64,000 nucleotides of DNA. Source: Prosopocoilus inquinatus (lineage: Eukaryota; Arthropoda; Insecta; Coleoptera; Lucanidae). The position numbers were made by a program, and so were the translations under genes. Location of the stretch: NCBI GenBank assembly GCA_036172665.1, contig CM069872.1:54918101-54982100 (forward strand). Direction: 5' to 3'. The notes beneath the pieces were generated by a model. That model searched no databases and was not told the DNA's origin. It saw only the letters and a list, made by a program, of their open reading frames with translations. Shown one piece after another: positions 21,558 to 31,229 of this stretch; position 1 is the first letter of the stretch; the number at the start of each line of letters is the position of its first letter.

Positions 21558-24500
21558 GTAAGTGTTATTCATGTACTGTACAGTCGCGATCACCTTAATC
21601 GAGACCGCTGCGCCCTTTTTAAGGCCGATAGTAAGGGTTACAAAACTGTCGGTGGGTCTCGGTTTGCTTGATCGCGACTGTACCTAAATATTCGGGCCCG
21701 AGCGGGGTTTTGATTATTTCTTTTTTTCACCACCTTACAGGGGACAAGGTCCTTTTCTGTTACTACTCCAGCTGGGCGGTTTACAGAGAGGAATTCGGGT
21801 ATTTCAACGCGACCACCATTGACCCTGAACTGTGCACGCACATCGTCTACTCATTCGCAGGGTTGGATCTGTATTTCGGCATAGCCTCCTTGGATAGCTG
21901 GAACGATTTTGATTTAGGTAAGACACATTTTAGTGTACGTACGTGCGGCGATGTAAACAATGCGTTACGTATCTGCGTCGTAAAGATATAAACCGGGTTC
22001 TAAGGGTACGAAGATGCCCTCGCTGTTCACCCTCGATGTTTAGGTCGCGCTTGTCAGCTCGATGTGAAACAAAGGCGGAGATTTAAATGAAATCGCGCAC
22101 GTCGAAGCCGTTATTCATCTTCGATGAGTAAAACCGCAGTTTGTTTTACATTGAGGCGATATCGCGCGGTGTCGAGCGCGACCTAAACATCGAGGGTGAA
22201 CAGCGCGACGTCTTCGTGGCATCTTAGTTAGTACCCTAACCCTAACCGTCCCAGCGATTGAGTAGCGGCAATTGACGGTCTACGGCTTGCGCCAACGTCA
22301 GCGTGTCTTAGATTGGAGAGAGCTCCAGGTAAGTTTTTATAATCGCCTCGACATCGCTGCACTTGTGTTTTATCTCGCAGGCAGTCAAGTGGACATCTGA
22401 TTTCTCTTTCTTCTTAAAATAGAGCCTGGCCTCATCGAATCTAATAACGAGAGCTGTAGATAGTGTTTGGTTTTTTTTTTTGCAAAAAAACGTAATTTCA
22501 TACTAGGAAACTCTGCCACGTGAATTAGAACCAGAATAGTGCGATTATTTATAATTACAGGACGGAAACTACTAGGAAACTCTGCCACGTGAATTAGAAC
22601 CAGAATAGTGCGATTATTTATAATTACAGGACGGAATTATATATTTTGTTCGGTTTATTTCGAACGAAGCGGCAAGAAGAGCTGCAGCGTTATGCATTTG
22701 CCGCCTCGTTTGTATTTGATCGAACAAAATATGTAATTCCGTTCCCTGTTTATAATATTAATTATAATCGGGAGGCTCTTGGGGATTTTTGGAATTATTG
22801 AAAGTAATGAAGTGCAAACTAATTAAATAACTTCTAATCTGTACAGGCCAGATTAATTTGTTCCAGACGGCGGTTTCCTAGATACTACTTTACTACGAAA
22901 GTGCCGCTAATAATAAAGCTATTAGGATAATTGTTTTACACGTAGAATTTCCGCGTAACGATTCCTCCTTACTTTCCGAGTCTGCCCTTTCTTAAAGCGC
23001 CCGAGTTTTCCTGGATTTAAAATTTTTAATTTCGTCGCTCTCAATTAACACCAATACAAAATTGTGAGCAAAACAAAACGGAATCTTAAATTAGCGAAGC
23101 CAAAAAAAAAAAAATGTAATAGGCAATGTAAGAATTCGGTTCTGTAAGCAAAAAAATGTAACAAGCAATGTAAAAATACGGTTCTGTAAGCCTGTGAGGA
23201 ATCACGAGATGTGACGACTTTGCATCTTCTGGTTTTAATTTTAATCCGACGATAATCTGAAACGTCCTCCTCCACTTAAAGTAAGCCAAACGAAACGATA
23301 TATCATAAATAAAAAAAAAAAAGAAACAAAAGAAACGATTGCGACGACTCAATTAAAAATTAAAATCCAGTCGGTCCGTCTGATGGTCGACCCAAAACTG
23401 AAGCAAGGCGTTAGAAATTAAAACCGAAACGTTGCTAAAAATTTAGTTGAAATAAACAAATAAAATTCAAACTGAATAACATATGTACATAAGTGCCCAA
23501 TTCATTTCAAGGTCGGCCCAATTGTAATTGTAATTGTAATTGTAAAAACATAAAAAAAACTCAATTGGTTAATTAATTGAAACAAAAATGTAAAGTAAGA
23601 AGTTTAAAATTAGGAAACAATTGCTGAAACTCAATTAAAATTCCAACCTGGTTCTAAAAGTCAACGCGACTTACTCGATCGAAGTAAAACATTAAAGAAA
23701 CTAAGGGAATTAAAACTGAAAACTCAAAAATTACGACTACTCAATTCAATTGAGTTTTTTTTTTAATTTTTAAACTGCACGTGAGCTTGCTAATAGGTTG
23801 AATTGAGTGGTCCTATTAGCAAGCTCACGTACGGTATAAAATATTTAAAAAAAAAATCCGACCAAACGGAAATTAAAAATAAAAAGACAATCGGCTGCTC
23901 AATTAAAATTGAGTTCAATCCATCTCAGAAGTCAACCTAACTGTATCCAATTGACGTAAAACAAGAAAAATAAAAAAAAATTGAAAATTAAATATAAAAA
24001 CTCAAAAATTGAAAGTAATGGACTCTGCCCACTCTGCAACTCAAAGTAAAAGTTTAATAATTAAAAACAGAGTTAAAAATGTTATCAAAACGTAATAACT
24101 CAAATTAAAATTTGCCTCTAACCACACAAAAGTTTAAAAAAAAATGAAACAAAAAATTATTAAAATGAAGAAAACAATTGCAACTCAATTAAAATTTGCC
24201 TCTAACCACACAAAAGTTAAAAAAAATGAAACAAAAAATTATAAAAAAGAAGAGAACAATTTCAACTCAATTAAAATTTGCCTCTAACCACACAAAAGTT
24301 AAAAAAAATGAAACAAAAAATTATTAAAATGAAGAAAACAATTGCAACTCAATTAAAATTTGCCCCTCTAACTTAAAAAAAGTTTAAAAAAATAAAACAA
24401 AAAATTATTAAAATGAAGGAAACAATTGCAACTCAATTAAAATTTGCTTCTAACCACACAAAAGTTAAAAAAAATGAAATAAAAAATTATTAAAATGAAG

Positions 24501-27500
24501 GAAACAATTGCAACTCAATTAAAATTTGCCTCTAACTTAAAAAAAGTTAAAAAAAATGAAACAAAAAATTATTAAAATGAAGAAAACAATCGCAACTCGA
24601 TTAAAATTAAGTCCAATTCATCTCAATAACAACTATGCTAATTTGGAAATAAAAGCTCAATTAAAATTTTCCTCTAACCACACAAAAATAAAAAAATCAA
24701 ACCAAAAATGATTAAAATGAAGAAAACAATTGCAACTCAATTAAAATTAAGTCCAATTCATCTCATTAAGAACTCAACTGTACTCGATTGAGTTAAGACA
24801 AGAACAAAAACTAAAAAAAAATTGAAAATAAAAACTCGAAAATTGGAACAAATGAGCTCAACCTATTCTACAGCTCAAAGTAAATGTTTAATATTTAAAA
24901 ACGGAGTTAAATATATTATGAAGGCGTAAAAACTCAATTAAAATTTGTCTCTAACCGCAAAAAATTTAAAAAAATGAAAAGAAATTATTAAAATAAAGAA
25001 AACAATAGAAACTCAATTAAAATTAAGATCAATTCAATTCAATAACAACTCAACTGAAGTAAAACAAGAACAATAAATAGCTCGACTATACTCAATTGAA
25101 GAACAAAAATTAAAAAAATTGAAAATAAAAACTCAAAAATTGGAACTAATTAACTCAACTTACTCTCCAACTCAAAGTAAAAGTTCGAAAATTAAAAATT
25201 GAATAAAAAAAAATAACTCTAACCACAGACACACAAAAAAATGAACCAAGAAATATTAAGATGAAGAAAACAATTGCAACTCAATTAAAATTAATTCCAA
25301 GTCATCTTTATAACAACTCAACTACACTCAACTGAAGTAGAACAAGAACAAGGATTTTAAGAATTGAAAATAAAAACTCAAAATTTGGAACTAAATGAAC
25401 TCAACCTGCCTCCAACTCAAAGTGAAAGTTTAAAAATTAAAAGTTGAATTAAAAATTTGATAAAATCGCAAAAACTCAATTGAAATTAATTTTAAACACG
25501 CAGAAATAAGATCAAAATATTATTAAAAATAAAAAAAGAAACAATTGAAGCTCAATTAAAATCAAATAAAATCCATCCCAAAGCCAATCTAACTGTTTGT
25601 TTCAAATAGAAGTAAAATATTAAAAAAAAATAAAAAAAATAAAATTAAAACTCTGAAACTCAACAATTAAATTAACTCCGTCCAACTCGAGCAAAAGTAT
25701 AAAAGATGGAAACAGAGTCTCAATGGAATTATTAAATGTAACAAAACTCGATTAGAATTAACTCCGAGCAAACAAAATTTAAAAAATTACAACAAGAAGT
25801 ATTAAAAATAAAATAATTGCAACTTAATTAACTACAATTTTAAGTCCAATCCAATTCATAGTCGCTCAGTTGAAGTAAAACATTAAAAAAGAAACTAAAA
25901 ACTTAGAAATTAAGGCAATTCAACTCAACTTAACCTGCTATGAGACTCAAGTAAAAGTAACTCTAACTAAAATCAAAATAAAAATGGTAAAAAATTTAAA
26001 CTCAAGGTCAACCCAATTAATTACGCTCACCTGGAAATAACACATTAAAAAAAAAGTAAAAATTGAAACTGAAAATAAAAACTCAGTTAACTCCAACAAA
26101 AAAAATAATAATTATAAAATCATAACAAAAATTGTCAAAAACTAAAACTCAATTAGAATGAAGTTCGGCCCATCTCAAGGTCAACCAAACTACGCTCGAC
26201 TGGAAGCGGCACATTAAGAAAACACCAAAAATTGAAACTAAAATAAGAAACTCAATTAAAATTAACTCCAACCAAAAAATAAATTATGAAATCCAAACAA
26301 AAATGGTCAACAATTAAAACTCAATTAGAATGAAGTTCGCTCCATCTCAAGGTCAACCCACCTGCGCTCAACTGGAAGTAACACATTTAAAAAAATACTA
26401 AAAATTGATACTAAAAATAACAACTCAACTAAAATTAATTCCAAGTAAACAAAAATTATAAAATCGAAACAAAAATTGTTCTAAATTAAAAAACTAAATA
26501 ATTAAAATTAAGTTCACTCCATCTCAAAGCCAATCCAACCCAACTCAACGACAAATCTCAAAGTCAACGTCTGGCTTTTAATTGTAAAATATTAAAAAAA
26601 AATACGATTTAAGAAAACATTGAAAAAAAAAATATGAAAATGTTTTTTTTTTTATGTTTATTGCCCGCATTTTATAATAAACAAAGAGCGGCTGTAATTG
26701 TTTTAGTTATTTATTTTACTTATTAATAAAATTAAACAAGTTGAATAAAGAAAAATATTTCTTTTTTTTTTTCTTGTCAAATTCTTATTTATTGATCATT
26801 ATTGGTCGCGGTTTGATAATGGATCAATAAATTCTGCCTGTAAGGGATGGACGGTTTCGGATTTGCAGACAACAAGCTCTAGATAAAATAAAACTGTTTA
26901 AAATATGGAGCTCTCGCCGCCACAAGATTTTTTTAAGGAAATTACTGAAACCTTTACAGATAATAAAATTAAAAGAAAGAATTATCCAATAATAATAAAA
27001 TAAATGACTTGGAGGTCGAGTGGGTTCTTGGGCTCGCAACTGCACAAGCAAATAAAACCTCCAACTGCGCCACAACGGACTTATTGAGCATTAATTAATA
27101 AAATTCATGCGTCAAGGGGACAGGAAATTGACCAAATATAAAAATTATAAATATATAAATTATAAAAATTATAAAGAGAGTAACGTTAAAATCAAATTTA
27201 AATTAATTTGGTGCGGGGCTTGCAGGCTCACGCGAACTTATCATTGTTCAGTCTATCGAGCTTTCCCTTTCCGACTCTCATCAACCGGGAAAGTTTATGT
27301 CGAACTGAATTACTTGAAACGTAAATCGAAATTACGAATTGCATGTGAGAGGTCGGATTAACGAAGACCGTCCGCGACCTTTAAATGCGAGAAGGCGACG
27401 AAGGTGATCTCGTTCGCCTTCCTGCGGCCCGCAAAATTAAAACGAATCAGAAATTAATACAACGCGAACATCCGCAACCAGATGAATGAAATGCGAACGT

Positions 27501-29473
27501 CAATAAATAAATTAGTTGATTATTAATAAAATGCGAACGTCGATAAATAAATTAGTGTCGCGTTAATTAACGGAACGCAAGCAAGCCGTCCATTGGCTCG
27601 CTACATTATGATATTCATCTCTGTACGTACAGGTTTTAGCGGCACGATAATTAATTCAACGCGTGCGTGTGTTAGTATGTACATTACATACTACTAACAC
27701 ACACTGAGTGGGGTGGAATGGGGAGGTGAGGAGGGAGGCAACACGAAATCAAATAGAAATCGGCTGAAAACTTCATTTAGTCGCATGTATGGACCGCTGT
27801 AGCTCGTAATTATTATCCGACGTGTACATCGCCATCTAATTTGTATGATGACATGGACCGCGAACGTTAATTAATTGGGTTTCACCCCCCACCCCCTACT
27901 CCCCTGAATATCAAGATCGATGGATCGCGATCAGTTTATTTTGGTTTGGTTGCGTTTCGCAGGTGGCTTCGCCGCGTTCAACGCCTTGAAAGAGCGCAAC
28001 CCCTGCCTGAAAACCCTGCTCGCCATTGGGGGTTGGAACCAGGGCTCGAAACGCTACTCGGTGGTAAGTAATATCCACCATCCCTTCCTATTTCTCGTAA
28101 ATGTGAAATTTTGAAAAAAAAATGTATAGGCGCTTACCTGTCGCTGGCCCACGACCACCTCCACTGAGCTAGCCGATCATATTCGAGACAAGCCGAGAGC
28201 GAGATTTGAAAATGAAAGGAATAATGCGACCAGCTCAGTGGAGGTGGTCGTGGGATGAACGGGTAGCCAAATCCGGTGGAAGTGGGAGCGCCGCCGCGCC
28301 TCCCGCCTCGGCGTTTTTCAATTTATTTTTTATTTTTTAAGTTGGCCGAGAACCAAGACATGCGCGACTCGTTCGTCGACAGCGTGATGAGGTACCTCGT
28401 GACGTACGAATTCGACGGCCTGGACTTCGACTGGGAATACCCGACGGAAAGGGGCGGCATCCCCGAGGACCGCGAGAATTTCGGCGCGTTGCTCAAGCAA
28501 TTGAAGGAACGGTTCGCCAAGTGGGGTATGATTCTCACCATAGCCGTCCCCATGTCGATCGAAACGGCCAGAAACGCCTACGACATGGACGTAGTTCGCG
28601 AGTGAGTTGCGCTTGCGCTTGCGCTTACGTTAATTTATAGCCACCTACACCCCCTTTCCCCCCTTCGTATTTTACAGATACGTGGATTACGTGCTGGTCA
28701 TGGGGTACGACTACACGATGGTCGGGTCTGAGGTGACCGGGTTGAATTCACCCTACGGCCCTGTGGTGAGTCACGACACCCTCATGATCATAAAAAAAAA
28801 AAAATTATCAAAATTCTTCATGCAAGGTCGAAACGCTCGAGTTTTGGACGGGGCAGATCCCCTCAAGCAAGGTGGTGTTCGGCGTGCCCGCGTACGGAAG
28901 ATCCTTCACCCTTGCGGACCCGGCCAGGAACGGCCTGGGCGCTCCGACCGAAGGCCCCGGAGTTCCGGGCACGTGGACCCTGGAGGCCGGATTCCTGAGC
29001 TATTACGAGGTAACTATTTTATTAAAATAAACAAAAATAAATACATGCGCCACCCTTTTTGGGTTTGGGGGTTTGGGGGTTTGGGGGTTTGGGAGTTTGG
29101 GGGGGGGTTGTTAACCGTAGGTTGGTTGCTTTCAGCTGTCGCAGTTGGTGCGCAGCCCTTCGTACACGAAGGTGTCGGTCGGGTCGCCCAGCTGGAATTA
29201 CTACGCCTATTCCGGAACGGATTGGTTCACTTACGAAACCGAAGATTCGTATTTGCGAAAAGTAAGTTATGAGGCGGGGGAAAGGGTGGGGGGCAGAACG
29301 AGTCTGTTGACGATTTTTTTCTTTCTGTACAGACGGATTATGCGTTGAGCAATAACCTGGGAGGGATGATGGTGTGGTCCATCGACGCGGACGATTTCGA
29401 CGCGCTGTTCAGCAACGGCCGGACTTTCCCCGTGGTACGCACCATAAACGAACGCCTTTATGGGTTAGCTTAA
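21458..29473 (+). CDS. Secreted GH18 chitinase, single catalytic domain (group IV-like)
   Basis: Eight exons with GT-AG introns join without a frameshift: 21458-21557, 21741-21917, 27963-28063, 28342-28601, 28678-28765, 28827-29009, 29136-29261, 29333-29473; 391 residues. Residues 1 to about 27 are a very hydrophobic signal peptide. FCYYSSWA (39-46) begins the GH18 barrel. Conserved region 1 is LLAIGGW (111-117), and the catalytic motif DGLDFDWEYP (151-160) keeps D151, D154, D156 and the proton donor E158. MGYDY (221-225) and W360 in MMVWSIDADD line the active site. No Ser/Thr-rich linker or chitin-binding domain follows, so it resembles the short, often gut-expressed group IV insect chitinases (inference). 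It should hydrolyse beta-1,4 chitin. Oddities: the two cysteines that usually follow the YYE block and the DDF block are both serine, and the loop after NSPYG is shorter than in typical chitinases. Confidence 0.93.
21581..21680. mobile_element. 100-bp Tc1/mariner-type MITE in chitinase intron 1
   Basis: Ends CAGTCGCGATCA and TGATCGCGACTG are perfect inverted repeats flanked by TA on both sides. The next bases (TTAATCGAGACC / GGTCTCGGTTTG) also pair. It fills more than half of the 183-bp intron. Confidence 0.85.
21741..21917 (+). CDS. Chitinase exon 2: first beta strand of the barrel
   Basis: The acceptor CTTACAG precedes GGGACAAGG. Codes for DKVLFCYYSSWAVYREE through CTHIVYSFAGLD, the canonical GH18 N-terminus with its first two cysteines. 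The donor is TTTAG|GTAAGA. Confidence 0.92.
21995..22250. mobile_element. Foldback element in chitinase intron 2
   Basis: CTGTTCACCCTCGATGTTTA at about 22022, and the following GGTCGCGC, reappear in reverse complement near 22178-22205. Flanking AAGATGCC/GGCATCTT and GGGTAC/GTACCC words also pair. The centre is unpaired. No open frame. Confidence 0.8.
22502..22742. repeat. 69-bp direct duplication followed by an inverted repeat
   Basis: ACTAGGAAACTCTGCCACGT starts at 22502 and again at 22571, and the copies appear identical through ATTTATAATTACAGGACGGAA. From the end of copy 2, ATATTTTGTTCG and a later CGAACAAAATATGTAATTCC form an inverted repeat enclosing about 70 bases. It lies within chitinase intron 2. 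Confidence 0.8.
23450..26600 (+). repeat. Degenerate A-rich array in chitinase intron 2, 82-bp core units
   Basis: CAACTCAATTAAAATTTGCC or a close variant starts at 24181, 24263, 24345, 24429, 24511 and 24593 (spacing 82-84), with TCTAACCACACAAAAG and AATTATTAAAATGAAG blocks between. On both sides the same words (AACTCAATTAAAATT, TCAAGGTCAACCC, AACAATTG) recur at irregular spacing for about 3 kb. It is an old satellite-like tract with one fresh core. Confidence 0.88.
23779..23830. repeat. Perfect 19-bp stem hairpin
   Basis: ACGTGAGCTTGCTAATAGG at 23779-23797 is exactly complementary to 23812-23830, with a 14-base loop. It stands inside the A-rich intron array and differs from it in composition. 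Confidence 0.85.
27963..28063 (+). CDS. Chitinase exon 3: GGW region
   Basis: Codes for the GGFAAFNALKERNP...LLAIGGWNQGSKRYSV segment (GH18 conserved region 1). The acceptor is TTCGCAG and the donor is TCGGTG|GTAAGT. The 6.0-kb intron before it is by far the longest in the gene. Confidence 0.92.
28130..28275. mobile_element. Foldback element in chitinase intron 3
   Basis: CCCACGACCACCTCCACTGA and its reverse complement TCAGTGGAGGTGGTCGTGGG face each other across about 60 bases. Outer words TACCTGTCG and CGGGTAGCC extend the arms imperfectly. Related one-armed relics lie at 29690-29830, just downstream of the gene. Confidence 0.8.
28342..28601 (+). CDS. Chitinase exon 4: catalytic motif
   Basis: Codes for residues 127-212, including DGLDFDWEYP and the RGG.P.D..NF.ALL stretch typical of chitinases. 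The acceptor follows a T-rich tract ending TTTTTTAAG and the donor is CGCGA|GTGAGT. Confidence 0.94.
28678..28765 (+). CDS. Chitinase exon 5: MGYDY substrate-binding strand
   Basis: Codes for YVDYVLVMGYDYTMVGSE and TGLNSPYGPV, the conserved M-x-Y-D region. The acceptor is TTTTACAG and the donor is CCTGTG|GTGAGT. Confidence 0.92.
28827..29009 (+). CDS. Chitinase exon 6: insertion-domain region
   Basis: Codes for FWTGQIPSSKVVFGVPAYGR, then SFTLAD and the GLGAPTEGPG loop ending LSYYE. This is the (V/I)PAYGRSFTL region conserved in chitinases and chitinase-like proteins. The acceptor is CATGCAAG and the donor is TACGAG|GTAACT. The next intron contains a G-quadruplex-like tract. Confidence 0.92.
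29061..29108 (+). repeat. G-rich 8-bp minisatellite, quadruplex-like, in chitinase intron 6
   Basis: Repeats of GTTTGGGG with G runs of three to eight (at least five runs) on the coding strand, inside a 126-bp intron, about 27 bases before the acceptor. Confidence 0.85.
29136..29261 (+). CDS. Chitinase exon 7
   Basis: Codes for LSQLVRSPSYTKVSVGSPSW and the DWFTYETEDSYLRK segment. The acceptor is GCTTTCAG and the donor is CGAAAA|GTAAGT. The cysteine normally found two residues after YYE is Ser305 here. Confidence 0.92.
29333..29473 (+). CDS. Chitinase exon 8: C-terminus with the active-site tryptophan
   Basis: Codes for the LGGMMVWSIDADDFDALF block to the stop TAA at 29471-29473. The W of MMVW is the conserved -1 subsite tryptophan. 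The protein ends right after the barrel, with no chitin-binding domain. Confidence 0.92.
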   Translation, partial: TDYALSNNLGGMMVWSIDADDFDALFSNGRTFPVVRTINERLYGLA

Positions 29474-29487
29474 TTTAAATAAGTACA

Positions 29488-29493
29488 AATAAA
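29488..29493 (+). terminator. Polyadenylation signal of the chitinase gene
   Basis: AATAAA lies 15 bases after the stop codon. It would give a very short 3' UTR. It abuts an A run, so it could be fortuitous. Confidence 0.45.
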
Positions 29494-29689
29494 AAAAAAA
29501 ATGTTGGGGCTAGCTTTAAATTGACTTAATAATACAGAATTCCAATTTAGGTATGATTGGTACATTTTTTTCTTCTTAATGAAATCCACATTTCTAGTGT
29601 ACAGTATTTTTGGAACCTGCGCCTGCTTGACTTTCCCCCGTCACATTTTCAGGTTTTATTTAGCTACGCCGCGTAGCGGCGTCATCTCT

Positions 29690-29830
29690 GCGGAATCTGG
29701 CTACCCGTTAGCCCACGACCGCCTCCACTGAGCCGGGCACGCTTCTCACCTAAACAGGTAAATTTTCAACGGTCACGCTCACTACCATCTCCAGTGAGCT
29801 GGGTTTACTCACACAATTTCTCACTAGCGC
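29690..29830. repeat. Relics of the intron-3 foldback family
   Basis: CCCACGACCGCCTCCACTGA near 29713 and a diverged CACTACCATCTCCAGTGAGC near 29778 match one arm of the foldback at 28130-28275. CAGGTAA words follow the arms. A short related piece (CTCCACTGAGCCGG) closes the array at about 31221. Confidence 0.65.
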
Positions 29831-30079
29831 AGGTAAGTCAGCAAAGGTCGCAATCGGCTGTGATGTAGCTCAGAGCCGAGCAAATGAAATCTAATGAAAT
29901 TTATTGTAGTACTTGAATTTCGGGGTCTGAAACACCGTTCGAGGTGTACTTGGATTTGGCACGCGCTTAACCAAATATCTTTACTTTCTACGAATCTTTT
30001 CAACCCGTCGGCCGGCGCGAGGACGCTTACGAAACACCTCAGCAGACACGTAGAGCTCTATTCTTTCCTATCAATCAGT

Positions 30080-31225
30080 TGCCTGGTTAATTTTGGACGG
30101 GGGGGTTTGCGACGGCGAATCTTAAATAAAGTTTGCAGACGCAAAGAGTGAGAAACCATAAAAAATCAAATAAAATGAATGGGAGGCGAGGCACTTTAAT
30201 AAATGCGTAGATGTTGCATGATTAAGCCAATAAATCTCGCCGTTTTTTTTAATTATAAAGCTTACGTGACGGTCGCAGTCGGATATCAGCAGTGAGACGT
30301 CCACTCACGTGAATGCGTCGAACTTCGATTAATGTTGTCGTACCTTTATCGTATCTCGATGACTTCGAGCGGGGGCGTCGTAATGGCGACCTCGAAGAAA
30401 GCGGAACCTTCACGGTATACACAGTCGCAAAGTATGAAATCGTAAAAAACATAATAAATGAGACATCGATGACTTCGAGCAGCAGGAGCGTCGTAATGGC
30501 GACCTCGAAGAAAGCGGAGCCTTCGCAGTACGCAATCGCTAAGAATGAAACCGTAAAAAAAATATAATAAATAAGACATTACGTTTAAGAGCTTGACGCG
30601 CAGTTTTCTCTGGGTAGGGGAGTCTGCGACGGCGAATGTACATATAAGCTACAGCATGATCAAGGCAATCAATCTCGTCGCTTTCTTAATTACGAAACTT
30701 ACGCTCACGAGCGGGACCGACCTCGAAGAAAGCGGAACCTTCACGGTATACAATCGCAAAGTACGAAACCGTAAAAAAATATAATAAATGAGACATCGAT
30801 GCGATGCGGAGCGTCGTAATGGCGACTTCGAAGAAAGCGGAACCTTCACGGTATACAGTCGCAAAATATGAAACCGTAAAAATATGTAATAAATAAGGCA
30901 TCGATGATTTCGAGCAGGAGCGTCGCAATGGCGACCTCGAAGAAAGCGGAATCTTCACGGTATACAGCCGCCAAGTATGAAACCGTAAAAGAATATAATA
31001 AATAAGACATGGATGACTTCGAGCAGGAGCGTCGTAATGGCAACCTCGTAGGAAGTGGCGCCTTCACAGTATATGTAGTCGCAAAGTGCGAAACTGTAAA
31101 AAAATATAATAAATTCGATGAATTCGAGCAGGAGCGTCGTAATGGCGACCTCGAAGAAAGCGGAACCTTCACGGTGTATAATCGCAAAGTACGAAACCGT
31201 AAAAAATATAATAAATAAGACTCCA
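30080..31225 (+). repeat. Composite repeat family, copy 1, with 105-111-bp minisatellite
   Basis: A unique-looking leader (TTTGCGACGGCGAAT, GCGTCGAACTTCGATTAATG) is followed by units containing GAGCGTCGTAATGGCGACCT, GAAGAAAGCGGAACCTTCAC and a GTATACA..CGCAAAGTATGAAA tail, with repeat marks at 30361, 30471, 30801, 30904, 31015 and 31120. The leader block beginning TCTCTGGGTAGGGGAGT returns inside at about 30608. Open frames across it are by-products of the repeats. Confidence 0.88.
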
Positions 31226-31229
31226 CTGA

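Noticed and set aside
27670..27708. Hairpin GTGTGTTAGTATGTA / TACATACTACTAACACAC as a microRNA candidate
   Set aside because: The stem is about 17 pairs with a 3-base loop, too short for an animal pre-miRNA.
30313..31226. Multiple frames such as 30846-31226 (minus, 126 codons) and 37321-37782 (plus, 153 codons)
   Set aside because: By-products of the composite minisatellite family. Frames shift between units and nothing resembles a protein domain.
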